64,000 bases of DNA. Source: Margaritifera margaritifera (Eukaryota > Mollusca > Bivalvia > Unionida > Margaritiferidae). The notes beneath the pieces are model-generated. The model did no database searches, was not told the DNA's origin, and was given only the letters and a program-made list of their open reading frames with translations. The stretch spans positions 1,984,001 to 2,048,000 of the forward strand of contig JAQPZY010001334.1 in the NCBI GenBank assembly GCA_029931535.1, given 5' to 3'. A program made the position numbers and the translations under genes. Each line of letters begins with the position of its first letter. Positions within the stretch are counted from its first letter, which is position 1. Of the stretch, positions 22,601 to 34,023 are shown in pieces.

Positions 22601-23470
22601 CGTAGCTGAATTTTTCAGTTTGGTGGGAGGCTCATGATCCCGCAACTGGCAAAAGAAAAACAAACACAAGGAATACTCACTCTCATTGTAGAATAGAAGA
22701 CTACTGCCAGATGGTATCCGCATGGGCACTTTTTGAGCTATGACAATCGGACCCAAGGAAAATATGCCTTCACTTTCGTGAGCTAACAAGCAAAGGTGAG
22801 ACAAAGGTAGTGTGAGATCACCAAAAAACGGCTTTCATCACATCCTCCAGAGACAAATGAGTTAGATAGGCTCATGACGTATCAATGGCTTGAACCTCAT
22901 GGCTTTAATTTCATGAATGAAAGGTCCCTATAGGTAAGGGACTGATAAACTCTCTTGATATTTATTGCAATCCACCTTGAAATAGTGGAAGCTGAAATAT
23001 CAGTTGAACCCTTCATGGAGAGGAAAAGACACTTCCTACCCTTCCTTCTCTCTTTAGAGGATGCCAAAATAAAAACATAAAGCCCTAACTGGACATAAAA
23101 ATAAATCTTGATCATCCCCAGCACAGATATGACTGAGACTGGGGATTTCAATCAGGAGTGGAGCAACCATTGGAAGCTGTTGTTTTTGCTAAAAAAAACC
23201 TGGTTGGCAAAGAAGAGAAACAACTCATAGTTTCCATTGAACCTTATACAGCCTTGCTTTACATAGGATATGGAACTTGCTTCTTTGTCTTGCAGATGCT
23301 AAGGAGAGCAAGAAAACTGTCTTGAGGGTAAGATTCTCAAAGGAAGCTTCACCCAAAGGTTCATAGGGGGTTTTATTTAGCGACCACAAGACACAAGAAA
23401 GATTCAATTTAGGCATTAGAGAGCGAGACACTGGTCTTTGCAGCTCAAAATACCTGATCAGGTCTGCTAA
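22600..23470 (-). pseudogene. DIRS-B tyrosine recombinase remnant
   Basis: Minus strand: LNLSCVLWSLNKTPYEPLGE, ASFENLTLKTVFLLSLASAR (23,431-23,225), then GSTDISASTISRWIAINIKR (23,151-22,897), EDVMKAVF-like sequence near 22,850 in a shifted frame, and a tail LLAHESEGIFSLGPIVIAQK (22,804-22,595). The order and motifs fit the recombinase that ends many animal DIRS elements. The expected HxxR block near 22,870 is interrupted by a stop. Frameshifts throughout. Confidence 0.75.
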
Positions 23471-23675
23471 GTGAGAGTCCGTCCTCGGCCTTTTGAAAAT
23501 TTAAGAGTGTTGGATAGGACTGCCCTATAGCCCTTGATGGTAGAAACCAAGCATTGTTTCTCTTCAAAAAGGAAGAAAAAGAAAATCAGTCACTGCACTC
23601 ATAGAGTGACAGCTAGGATTGACATGTTTTCTACAACACCAATCTCAAAAGATTCTCCATTTGGCATCACAGACC

Positions 23676-24925
23676 TTAGGCACAGATTGTCTTCTGGACT
23701 GAATGATGCACTTGGCAACTTTGTTTGAAAACTTCTTTTTGCCGAGAGATCATTTGAGATGAGCCAAGCATGAAGGTGGAGAATCTTTGGGCTTTTGTGT
23801 AGGAGAGATCCCCTGTGCTGCAACAGGAGGTCCTTCTTCTGGGGTAATGTCCTGTGATGGTCCACCAGCAGCACTGGGGCCACTGAGGGGCTATCAAAAT
23901 GGGCTGAGCAGTGGAGTTCCTTACTTTGTGAAGTACCTGTGGGATTATCCTGAGGGGTGGGAAGACATAAGCGAACAGACGATCCCACTTCAGGCTGAAA
24001 GCGTCCACTGCCCAGGCTCTCTGGTCAGGGACTGGGGAAATGTAAAAGGGGAGCTTGTTGTTTACTCTTGTAGTAAACAAGTCCGCCAATGGAATCCCCC
24101 AAAGTTGGAACAGGGAATCTGCTACAGACTGGTGTAGACACCATTCCATGAGAACAATCTTCCCTTTCCTTGACAGACTGTCCACAAAGAATATTCTTTT
24201 TGCCAGGAATGTGGCAAACTCGTAGGGTAATTCCTTCTGAGGTTGCCCAGTGAAGGAGGTTCCAAACCTCCACACTGAGAGAAGGGGCATGTGTGCATCC
24301 TTGTCTCCTGAGGTACGCTACCACCAACATGTTGTCGGAGGAGACCATCATGCAGCGACCCCTTATTCTGTTGATGCACCCATGATGGGCTAAGAACACT
24401 GCCCTCATCCAAATTGTTGATGTGGAGGACAGATTCTTCCCAGGACCATCAACCCTGAAGAATCAGTCCTTCCAGCTCCAGATGTGTGCCCCACCCTGAA
24501 TCAGACACATCTGTGAACAGATAGGAGTGGGGTTCGGAAGCATGCATGGGGACTCTGGCCAGAAACCAGTCCTGATTTGTCCACCAATTCAGATGATGGT
24601 GGAAATCCCAACCTAGAAAAATCTGAGCATTCAGAGGGTCCCTGTGCAGTTCCAGACCACCAAAAGGTGAAACTGGAGAGGATGCAAGTGCAGTCTGCTT
24701 AGGGAAACCAGGTCTGCTGCAGAGTTCAAGGTCCCCAGCAGTGAAACAAAAAGATGAGCTGACAACATGGTCTTTGCTCTCAGTGCCTCCAACAGGGACA
24801 GGATCTTGTCTACTCTGTCCCGAGGGACATGGACTAAATATCTGTTTCCCTGCATGCAGTCACTGACTTCAGGACTTGGTGACATGGTAGAGAGGTTGAT
24901 GCAGTGGGCCGTGGAACTACCTCTT
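23676..24925 (-). pseudogene. DIRS-B RT thumb and RNase H remnant
   Basis: Minus strand. The RT thumb is read at 24,885-24,631 (VPRDRVDKILSLLEALRAKT, SLLGTLNSAADLVSLSRLHL). RNase H is read at 24,408-24,025 (MVSSDNMLVVAYLRRQG, LRVCHIPGKKNILCGQSV), where the usual AD of the final motif is CG. The typical DIRS extension follows at 24,290-23,676 (LFTTRVNNKLPFYISPVPDQ, RAWAVDAFSLKWDRLFAYVF). The fingers and palm with the catalytic YxDD are absent: a gag tail is joined directly to the thumb at about 24,845, so this copy is internally deleted. Confidence 0.85.
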
Positions 24926-25039
24926 CTTCTTATGAAGTTGGGTCAAAAAAGAGGGAGGGGAATGGACCTTCTTCCCCCAAACACCCCAGAAGGGTGGAGA
25001 GTAGCTCTCCCCACCTACTGAGTCAGCTACTATGGACAG

Positions 25040-25960
25040 TCCTTTAGCTCCTTGTGAGGAGTTACCAGTTCAAGTTACTCTTACCTCCAAGTCTCTCCTG
25101 CAACAGAGAGACATTGAATTGCATAGTCCTGCCTCCCAGGAGAGAGCAGAACAAAGATGTCCTTTCTGTCCCCATCGATTCGCTTGAGTTTGATACAGAA
25201 CAGGCCAACGTACCTCCTCTCTTTGGTCCCCTGCCTCCTCTTACCTGTTGATCAAGGTGGCAATGGAGGAAGAGCGGTGGTTTTTTGACCAAGTGGTAAA
25301 AGAGGTTCATTGTCTTTTGTCCAGTGACCTGTGTCCCAGACCTTCAGGCTCTGGTGACTCTAAAATTATTTCCAGTTTGGAAAAACATCCTGGGGTTAAC
25401 TCTCGACCAGATCTCTTGTTGCTTGCTCACTCGGTTAAAAGTAAAGAGCTTTCCCAAAGGTTTAGTAAGGGCCAAGACTTTATTAAACAATGTAAGGGGT
25501 GGTCTGTCCCCCCCCCTCTACATTGCGACCCTTGGTCACTGCATCTAGCTACAAGGTTCATACCCCTTCCTGGCCCACTAAACTGCCCACTTTGAATGCT
25601 GAAGCAGCACAAGCAGGTATTTCCACTGTGACCTGGGCTCACCTCCCAGTTAAAACACTGAAAACATTAGAACAAAAGGCTAGGTCACTAGTAGCCATAG
25701 TCTTGCATGCCGACCTCTTTTCAGCAACTTTGCTCAATGTGCTGAAGGAAGAATCTCTGTTGCCAATTGCCCTTCATTGTTTATTGGAATCAGTGGCAAA
25801 AACATCTCAGAATGCATTATCCACGGCTCACTGCATCGACCTCTCTACCATGTCGCCAAGTCCTGAAGTCAATGACTGCATGCAGGGAAAGTGCCAATCA
25901 CTTCCCTGTGGTGGAAGGCCCCACACCCGTAGAAATTTAAAAGAATTATAGGAAAGGAGG
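25040..25960 (+). pseudogene. DIRS-B gag-like ORF remnant
   Basis: Plus strand, two frames joined near 25,560: SSLEKHPGVNSRPDLLLLAH and following (25,248-25,595), then TLEQKARSLVAIVLHADLFS and LPIALHCLLESVAKTSQNAL up to a stop at 25,951. The helical, Leu/Ala-rich layout before a Gly/Arg tail (GGRPHTRRNLKEL) is like other DIRS gag ORFs, but motif support is weaker than for RT and YR. The two copies of the gag tail tie it to the minus-strand RT segment. Confidence 0.6.
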
Positions 25961-26330
25961 GAATGCCGATCTGATCCCCTTCCCTAATCTGGCTTCTGTA
26001 AGCTGATTCCCAATCCCCCACAGGATGAAATGGCAGTCCCTGTACTGTAGGGACTCCAATGACTGGTACTCATAGGGTGCCGGTCACCGGTCAACGACCA
26101 GACAGGTGACTCAGATCTGTAAGAAGAGAGGGTGCTGCTCCTCCCTCACGGGAAGGTGCAACTCACTCATTGCCCTCACATAATGGGGAGGGTGCTGCTC
26201 CTCCCTAATGGGAGGGCATGACTCACTCTCCACTCGTTTATAACCTCCCTTGGGAGGGGGCCCACTAACCCTAATAGTCTCCAAAGAGACTTTGGTAATC
26301 CTTTTCTGAGACCCAAAGGATTCAGAGAAG

Positions 26331-27255
26331 GAAACCCCTTAATGTTTTAGATATTTCATGTGCACCACAAGACTGTGTGCACCCACTTGTTTAGCCACCA
26401 ACTTTAATACTTCTCTTTTTTTTATTTGTTTCCTCTTTCTCTCTGTTAGTCTTTGTGGTTTAATCTTACATCTTTTCCCAATCATGGTTAATTTAATATA
26501 TTTAAACTCACTTTTAGCTGTAACTCTGTATCCTTCGGTACATTTTGAAGAGAACCACCTTTTACTAAGAGAATTTTATCATGCATTTTTTTTTAAAAAT
26601 ACCAGTTGCATATGAAACTTCCTCATCTAATATATGGTATTGTTTACATAGTTTTGACAGGAAACAAATTGCATGTTTTGTGAAAATATGAGTATGCAAT
26701 CAGAAAACAATCTAAAGAAACTTCACACTCAACAACGGTAGAACAATGAATCACAATGTGGGGTTCCTCCAGTGACATCACACATACTCATGTCACCACA
26801 GATGCTGATGTACATGGCCTAGAGGGAATATTCTGACATGTGCATTTCAGCTTAAATATCCTGCTAATCAATCTCAATGAGTTGAAACTTTAAGATATTG
26901 CATAAATCAGCATACTGAATAATGCAGGAGTAACTGATATGGGGGTCTCACGTCTATCATTAAGCTCATGCAGATTTAATAGCCAATGCATTTAAGGTAA
27001 ATAGCCAACAGGTAATTCCTCTAAACCTGTACTCCTCTTTACAGAGAAACAAAACTTTTATTAAATTTGCATCAACCTCCACATCTTACTCTGCTCCGTT
27101 TTGTTTTTTTTGGGGGGGTGGAGGTGGGCAAATAATACAAATACTCCTTTCAGCACCTACCTGCCAACCAAACTTCTAATCATTTTGACAGGACTAATAA
27201 ACACTTAGGCCGAGTAAAAAAAAAAAATCTATCAATACTATATGGATGCCGCAGC
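26331..27255. other. Intron sequence without recognisable features
   Basis: AT-rich; a T run and a G run occur near 27,105. No supportable feature. Confidence 0.5.
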
Positions 27256-28135
27256 CAAAACAATGCAATTAAAGGGCAAAGTTTTAAGACAAAAACTGGG
27301 GCGATAGCTCTGCTGAATTTTGTCAGAAAACACTGAACTTGACCTAGGCCTACTTGATGTAATGCTTCATGCCAAATTTGGTTCAGTGCATGAAGTCACT
27401 GAATTGACCAGAAACAAAATTATAATGCAATAGAAAGGAAAGTTCTAAGTCAAAAGGAGGCAATAACTATGTTAAATTTTGTAGGAAAATGTTGAGTATA
27501 AAACTTAACCTAGGTCCTGTTAATGTAAAGCTTCAGGCCAAATTTGGTTTGAATCCATATATTCTTTCAAAAGTTACTAAACAGAAACAAAATTATATTT
27601 TAATAAAAGAACAAAGTTCTAAATCAAACAGAGTCCATAACTCTATTAATTTTGTTGGAAAGGGTATCATACTTGACCTAGGTCTTCTCAATGTAAAATC
27701 TCACATTACCGTATATACTCGTGTATAAACTGGGTCCAAATGCAAACAACATAGACCCTGATCTGCCATCACATAATACACTGGCAGATCAGGGTCTGTG
27801 TTGTTTGTTCTACTGATTAGTCCTTACAAACTGCACAGACCCAGATCTGCTGGCACATTATGCGATGGCAGATCTGGGTCTATGCAGTTTGCAGTTGGTA
27901 TCGGCGAGTAATATGGTAAATTTGGTTCAAATCCATGAGGTCCTTAAAAAAATATTAAGCATAACCAAAATTATTATGCAAAGTTCTAAGTCAAAAAGGG
28001 GCCATAATTCTGTTACAATTTGCTCAAAAAAGGTTAAATCTAATCTGACCTAATCTTTTTAATCTTAAGCCTTATACCAAATTTGGCTTGAATCCATGAA
28101 TTCTCAAATTATTGAGCAGAAACAAAATTTGTGAT
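27256..28135. repeat. Tandem-repeat family T3, about four 180-bp units
   Basis: Diverged units containing AAAGTTCTAAGTCAAAA, CATAACTCTGTTAATTTTG, CTTGACCTAGG, CAAATTTGGTT(T/C)GAATCCAT and GAAACAAAATTAT. The array is interrupted by a MITE at 27,709-27,916. Confidence 0.75.
27709..27916. mobile_element. 208-bp MITE built of two hairpins, TA duplication
   Basis: Starts CCGTATATACTCG and ends CGAGTAATATGG, imperfect terminal inverted repeats, flanked by TA on both sides (27,707-27,708 and 27,917-27,918). Removing it restores the T3 repeat unit. Inside are two separate stem-loops with 24-25 bp arms (27,743-27,808 and 27,827-27,893), both containing GACCC(T/A)GATCTGC. The termini and TA duplication point to a Tc1/mariner-pogo type transposase. 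Confidence 0.8.
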
Positions 28136-28768
28136 GCCAGATGGGACAGGACAGGATTGGACAGATAACATGGGTAACACTATGTGCCACCTAGTGAGAT
28201 ATGCTGGTGCCATAAAAAAAAATACATATTCACAAGAAACTTTAATTAAGTGAAATTCTGGCTATAAAAACGTACTAATTTAGGACAAAATCTTCAAATA
28301 ACCTAGCTATGTATTAATCACCGTCTTTTTTATATGTAATGAAATCTTGTTTATATCAAGTATTTTCCATTGGTTCCCATGGGGTTATTGTAAACAGATT
28401 CAGTTGTATAAATACCAAATGACTGTATAATTAATAGATCTCAAATTTATTTTCTACCTGTTGAAAGCCATCATAATTTTCTAAGCACTAGATTTAATAC
28501 ACTTTTCAAAATCAAAAATTTTGTGAAAAGTGTTTCCATAATTTCTTTTGACCCAACAAGTGCTTTAATTTATTGAATCAATGATTGCAAGATGGAGGCT
28601 GATAAGTGAAATCTAATCCAAGGAAACCTGATTTGTACTTAGCCTCAACCTGCTAACACATCTATTCCCAAAGGATTACTGGCAGAATTCCCTTTGGTCC
28701 AAACAAATAGGAAAAATTCTGTAGCTCAGCCAAAACAGACAATTTCTTTATGTGCCCACATCTTAAAT
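28136..28768. other. Intron sequence without recognisable features
   Basis: AT-rich sequence between two repeat arrays. Nothing seen. Confidence 0.5.
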
Positions 28769-29058
28769 TTACACTAGTGCCTAATATGTGGATGAATTAT
28801 ATCATCTGAATAACATAATACTACAATGCTAATAATTAATTTACACTAGTGATTAATATGTGGATTAATTATATCATCTGAATAACATAATACTACAATG
28901 CTAATAATTAATTTACACTAGCGATTAATATGTGGATTAATTATATCATCTGAATAACATAATACTACAATGCTAATAATTAATTTACACTAGTGCCTAA
29001 TATTTTTATGCATTATATCATCTGAATAACATAATACTACAAAGCTAATAATTAATTT
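28769..29058. repeat. 72-bp minisatellite, four copies
   Basis: Copies start at 28,769, 28,841, 28,913 and 28,985 with TTACACTAG(T/C)G and contain ATATCATCTGAATAACATAA. Copies two and three are nearly identical, so the array is recent. Confidence 0.95.
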
Positions 29059-29453
29059 ACATCAATGATGCCTTGTAAACAATGTCATAGACAGTGTAGA
29101 ATCCAGGATAAGTTTTTCAGTGAGAACCAGACTTGTCTATCAAGCTAAAAAGTTAGTTTATTAATTAGAAATGTTGAGTATCACCCACAAATATGATCCA
29201 GAAATATAAAAAAAACACACAATCAGAACCTGTGGGCCTGAATTGTCTTCATTCTCTATTGAAGTTCAAGCAACTTTTACCAATCTCAAGAAAATAAAAA
29301 AATTGAACACCACAAGTTTCTGAAAAAAAAACAGCAAAAGCTACCAAACATTTATGAAAATAAGAAGCACAGGCACACAGATTAATTGAAATAAACAAGA
29401 TTGCACAGGTTTTGATTGTTTGAGCACAGTCATACATGCATGATTTACATTAC

Positions 29454-29505
29454 CTCTAAGTATTGTCTTGGATTTTTTCCCTTGGTTAAAAAGACCCAAT
29501 CTTTG
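29454..29505 (-). CDS. Exon of the minus-strand host gene
   Basis: Minus-strand exon of 52 nt encoding QRLGLFNQGKKSKTILR with one base left over. The acceptor is TACTCATTTTCAG and the donor GTAATG. It starts in phase 0 after the exon at 30,611-30,676 and ends in phase 1, which the exon at 21,922-22,042 completes. Basic, Gly/Lys-containing segment; no family recognised. Confidence 0.75.
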
Positions 29506-30610
29506 CTGAAAATGAGTAAAAATGGTTTTGTTAACAAGGAAGCCAATATAACATTGAACTTTTGCTGAAAACTTATCATAACAAAACTGTAGAAGCTACT
29601 TCAACCAACATTTACATTTGACACTATAGGTCATAGTTACAAACAAGCCATTCACATGCAAATTTCATAGCTACATTTGGTAAGATCTACAAAATCAGCA
29701 ACACAGGATAAAAGAGGTCATTAAAGGTGGTCAGTTAATTAGGTTGAAATGTTTTTGATGTTAAAAACTTTAGTAAATGTCAAACTCTTTAGTCTTGACT
29801 CAGTTGCCTGCTATTACTGGTAAATGTTAGAGTTCTCATTCAGTTTACACCAGAGGAACGGAGTTTTCTCTAGGACAAGCGATTGCATAAATCCCACCTA
29901 AATTTAAGAAATCACCCTTAAAAAATAACGAGCATTAAAAAAAGCATGCACTATGGTTTAAGCATAATCATAACAAAACCTGTAATATTAATAATTATTA
30001 ACAAAGCTCAAATTGATCATGTAACTGCTACACATTTAGATTAACTTAGATGATTAAGCACTTACTAAGTGTTGTTTTGCAACTTAGCAATGAGGGGGAA
30101 TTCCCCCTCTGTGTGAAAATCCTGGAGAAGTCACTGGAGGAGTAAACATGTAATTACAACCTTGGAAAGGTGTCATTTGAGACAAAACAAAAAAATCATA
30201 TCACAAAAAAATCTTACCTACCTCTAAATACAAGTGAAATGCTGCATCTACTACAACTTTGGTCCTGTGCAGGCTTAAAACTATTAACAGCTGCACTTCT
30301 CAAATTAAACTTGGGTAAAAAAAAGTTAGGCATTTATTTCACAAATAACTGAATGATAAATCACATGACTTTAATGTATTCAAAGTGCTCTGATGACAGT
30401 ACACTCACCAGTAGAGCAATTTCAGGAATTGTTATACAGACTCTGATACATTCATGCTTGTACTGACCTTGATGCTCTCAAAAGGCTAATTTTACTGTTT
30501 TTGCATGCAGAAAAGAAAGCAAAGGAAATGTGAAGAAAAACAGATTTCCAATTATCCAGTACTTATGAAATTTCAGCTAATGGAAACAACACATTCTACA
30601 GACCACTTAC
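29506..30610. other. Intron
   Basis: Intron of about 1.1 kb. A piece at 30,085-30,145 (GAGGGGGAAT...CCCCTCTGTGTGAAAAT) resembles 58,565-58,615, so a short dispersed repeat is present. Confidence 0.5.
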
Positions 30611-30676
30611 AGTTAAGCGAGTTCGAGCAATCATACTGCTAGCTTGCCAAGGATCCTTTTTGGAACTGGTCTGAGC
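30611..30676 (-). CDS. Exon of the minus-strand host gene
   Basis: Minus-strand exon of 66 nt encoding AQTSSKKDPWQASSMIARTR-LT in phase 0 at both ends. The acceptor is ATGTCTGTTTTTAG and the donor GTAAGTGG, both strong. It joins in frame to exons 39,840-39,902 and 29,454-29,505. Confidence 0.85.
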
Positions 30677-32240
30677 CTAAAAACAGACATGATAGTTTTT
30701 ATGAATGCCACATATCACACAATTTTAAATCATAACACTTAGTGCTGATCTCACTCTTTTTTTTAATTTTTATTTTTTAAATTTGTACAACAAATAACAA
30801 ACTTAAAGGAAAAAGCCAACCTTGAAGCTTGTTACCACTATATTAATCCTAATTAAATCATAAGGTACTGTACACATTTTCATAGTGTGGCCAATAAGAT
30901 AATCAAGATAAAGGCCACAATTTAATTATCACAAGACCGCTCCATGAAAGCTCTCTCTGCGTGCTTAGAGATCAAATGAATGAAATCCATTTGTCTTCCA
31001 GTGATGTCACACCAGCACATCTTGCTCGTGATAATAGTTGGGATGTTAACGGTTTTATTCAACTCTGTATTCCTCATCTTGCTTTTATATTTTTGTATTT
31101 ACAAAATAATTTGTGCACACTATATTTATTAAGACAGATATTAATTACAACAAACAAGTATGCATAAAAGTTCTTCACACATAATTTATACAAAAACCAT
31201 ACAAGATCCATTCTCCTCAATTAAAATCTTGTAAATGTCAGCGACTGATTAAAAAAATATCACAAACAGATATGTTCACTTATGCATGAAGAATATATAA
31301 ATACCATTAATGTGTTTCTTTTATTATTTAGTGTGAACAGGCCTACAATCAAAGATGTTGAGTAGTCACATTTTAGAAGCCCATTCAACAGAATGAATAA
31401 GGACAGACTGTATCATTTATCATGGTTAACTTGTCTTGTCATGCATCCTTTGCAGCATGTGGCAGACTTATTTATTTAATGATTGTAGACATAATAATTT
31501 AGATGAAATTTTTGGATAAAGGTTGTTCACATCATGTTTGTTATTTTATAAAACCATGTATCCAATAATTTGAAACTGAAAATGCAGCAAGATCACTTAC
31601 TCGCACTTGTAATACTAGTATGCATAAGTGCTCTCTCTCTTTCTCTCTCATGCACATTCACAATGATCAAGTCAAGTTGAATAGACCTGATGGTGCTAAC
31701 ACAGCAATAAATGGAAGTGCTGGTTACACATCACAAATGCAGCGCCATCTATGAGAAAATGGTGAACTTCCTGTGTCAAATTGAGATATTAAAATCCGAT
31801 TTCTCCTAACTGGTGGGCCACTTGTGCTCAAAATCTATCAACTGAGTACATATTATACCTTAGCCTGGTTTTTCCCTTTGAGTTCTAATTCTAAAATATT
31901 TGAATTGCTATGCATTACATACGTAGAGATGCCAACATATACCAGGATAAAACAGGAATGTGAACATTAAAAAACTGGAATTTGAACATAAAAATAGGAA
32001 TTCTCCAAATTTTCATCCAACAATTGAATTCAAGCATTTAACTTTACTGATGCTAAGTGAATTTTGGTTGAAATGGGCTTCCTACAGTCTTCTTTCCTGC
32101 CACCTGCCATGCTAAAGTCTATTGAGAAAAGACTGCAAAGGCATTCTATTCATCCAGTGTTGATACCTTGTGTATCCCATTTTGAATTTCTGTAGCACAC
32201 ATTTTTTCATCACTGTTTTATGACCTTTCTCAAACTTTTT
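30677..32240. other. Intron sequence without recognisable features
   Basis: AT-rich, with a short CT run near 31,632. A donor-like site at 31,602 has no acceptor partner. No supportable feature. Confidence 0.5.
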
Positions 32241-32248
32241 GGGGGAAA

Positions 32249-32760
32249 TTAGAGCAATAAGCTGACATTATTTTTTAATGGTAAATATTTCATTGCTTTG
32301 GTGACACAAACACTTAGGTAAGCTGTCACAAATGAACTAGAAGAATGGTGTGCAAACTGCAGCTGAAATCTCAGAGGTATCTTTGAGAGGGAGAAAGAGA
32401 CATTTCTTGTCCCTTTTGATTTAGCAAAATAGAAATGTAAGGCTCTAACTGGGCAAAAGATTCTATCCTGAGAATCCCAAGCACAAATGCAATTCAGACT
32501 ATGGATTTCAATTGCTTCAGGGGATATCAAAGAGAGCTGATTCTTAGCCTGAAGGCCTTGCTGGCAAAGAAGCAAGAATTATAGGTAGCTCTTATCCACA
32601 GATCGGTATGAATTTCACTCCTTCTCTTCACTGACATTAAAGAGAGAAGGATGACCATCTTTAAGGTAAGGTTCATGAAGGAAGCCTCACTCAATGGTTC
32701 ATAAGGTTGTTTAGATAATGACTAAAGAACACTCGAAAAGTTCAACTTAGCCAGTCTTCT
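32249..32760 (-). mobile_element. DIRS-B tyrosine recombinase fragment, second copy
   Basis: Minus strand. LSKQPYEPLSEASFMNLTLK (about 32,735-32,670) matches LNKTPYEPLGEASFENLTLK of the 23.3-kb copy. It continues with GLQAKNQLSLISPEAIEIHS and DRIFCPVRALHFYFAKSKGT (32,575-32,380), the pre-catalytic part of the recombinase. No RT or gag accompanies it, so it is a small relic of the same family, in the same orientation as the 22-25 kb copy. Confidence 0.75.
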
Positions 32761-32799
32761 GGTGAAAACTCCATGTTGATATGACTTTCCATTTAGGAG

Positions 32800-33510
32800 A
32801 TGCAATGATAACAAGATGGCCATATTGGATGTCAGATCTGTACCATTATCATTTAGGACCAACTAGACAACATAAGAAAGTCTTTTGGTGAAAAAACAAA
32901 ATGTTGATATGTTGTAGCAATAACAAGATTTTCAAGATGGCCACTAGACACCACAGGAAGTCTTCCAGTGAAAACCCCATGCTCATATGACTTTCCACTG
33001 AGGAGGAATAGCAATAACAAGATTTTCAAAATGACTGATGTGGTGGCCATATTGGATGTCAGATCAGCACCATTTTCATTTAGGACCAACTAGATACCAT
33101 AAACTCTTTTAGTGAAAACCCTCTGCTGATATGACCATCTATTCAGGAGTTGCGATAAAAAGATTTTCAAGATGCACCATTTTCACTTAGGATCAACTAG
33201 ACATCATATGAAGTCTTCTAATGAAATTTAAGCTGGCTGCCATGGTTGCTATATTAGATATCAGATTGGCACTGTGTTCATTTATGACCAACTAGACATC
33301 GTAAAAAGTAGTCTTTTAGGTGAAAACCCCATGTTGACCATCTGTTCAGGAAGAGTAACGATAACAAGGTTTTCAAAATGGCTGTTGTGGTGGCCATATT
33401 GGACATCAGATCGGCACTATGTTCATTTAGGACCAAACAGACACCATAAGAAGTCTTCTAGTGAAAATCCGTTGGTGTTACGACTTTCCATTCTGGATGA
33501 GTAGGAATGA
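32800..33510. repeat. Tandem-repeat family T2, array 1
   Basis: About five diverged 140-160 bp units containing AACAAGATTTTCAA(G/A)ATGG, GGCCATATTGGATGTCAGAT, CATTTAGGACCAACTAGACA, AAGTCTT and GAAAACCCCATG(T/C)TGATATGA. The same unit forms array 2 at 53,520-54,750. Non-coding. Confidence 0.85.
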
Positions 33511-33599
33511 TTCTGCCAAAATTGGAAAAGTTGGCATGCCTGCATAGATTCTTTTTTTTTCCTCTCCTTTTTTTTCTTCTTTATAGGGTATCACATTGA

Positions 33600-34021
33600 T
33601 ACTTAATGGATTGTGCAAAAACAAAAAACAATTACAATAAATAATTGTCAGTTAGAAAATGTCAAACATGAAAAGCTTGTAGGTGTGTCTGTAGATAATA
33701 ATTTACAATGGGATGACTATATTGACAAGCTTTGTAAAGCACAGTCATCCAAAATTGTCCTACATAGCAGAATCAAGAAATATTTACCTACATAAACTCG
33801 CATTCTATACTACAATTCATATATTCTTCCAACAATGGATTATTGTTCAACTGTATGGGGAAACTGCCCCAAATTGCAGCTTGATAGGATTTGTAAACTT
33901 CAGAAAAGGGCAGCACACATTATTTTAGATGCATCTATTGATTATTCATCAAAAGCATTGTTTACAGAACTAAAATGGTTTACAAATATATGTAAGAATT
34001 TCACAAGGCAGTTCTTGTATA
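33600..34021 (+). pseudogene. LINE reverse-transcriptase C-terminus, part 1
   Basis: Plus strand, two frames. KHEKLVGVSVDNNLQWDDYI and DKLCKAQSSKIVLHSRIKKY are followed by a frame change near 33,800, then TMDYCSTVWGNCPKLQLDRI and CKLQKRAAHIILDASIDYSS. This is the region after the RT palm in jockey/CR1-like LINEs (GVxxDxxLxWxxHI...YCxxVWG...LxxLQxRAxRxI). The 5' part is missing, the usual 5' truncation. The frame is cut at 34,021 by a DNA element and resumes at 36,195. Confidence 0.85.
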
Positions 34022-34023
34022 TA

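Larger units (their letters stand above)
22255..26330. mobile_element. DIRS-like retrotransposon, family B, rearranged
   Basis: RT thumb, RNase H and tyrosine recombinase remnants run on the minus strand (24,890 to about 22,600), while a gag-like ORF runs on the plus strand (about 25,040-25,960). The two meet head to head near 24,930-25,040. The gag tail (STxxCIxLSTMSPSPEVxDC) occurs twice, once on each strand (about 24,843-24,925 minus, 25,823-25,890 plus), so the locus holds either two copies or an inverted fragment. The 3' end (minus sense) carries a terminal repeat with a palindromic internal region (22,255-22,620). Base composition is GC-richer than the surrounding introns. Confidence 0.75.

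Noticed and set aside
23787..24137. Plus-strand open frames opposite the DIRS-B RNase H region
   Set aside because: Shadow frames; the recognisable motifs are on the minus strand.
31598..31640. Donor-like site GTAAGTGATC on the minus strand
   Set aside because: No acceptor with a pyrimidine tract upstream; the preceding sequence is a GA-rich run.
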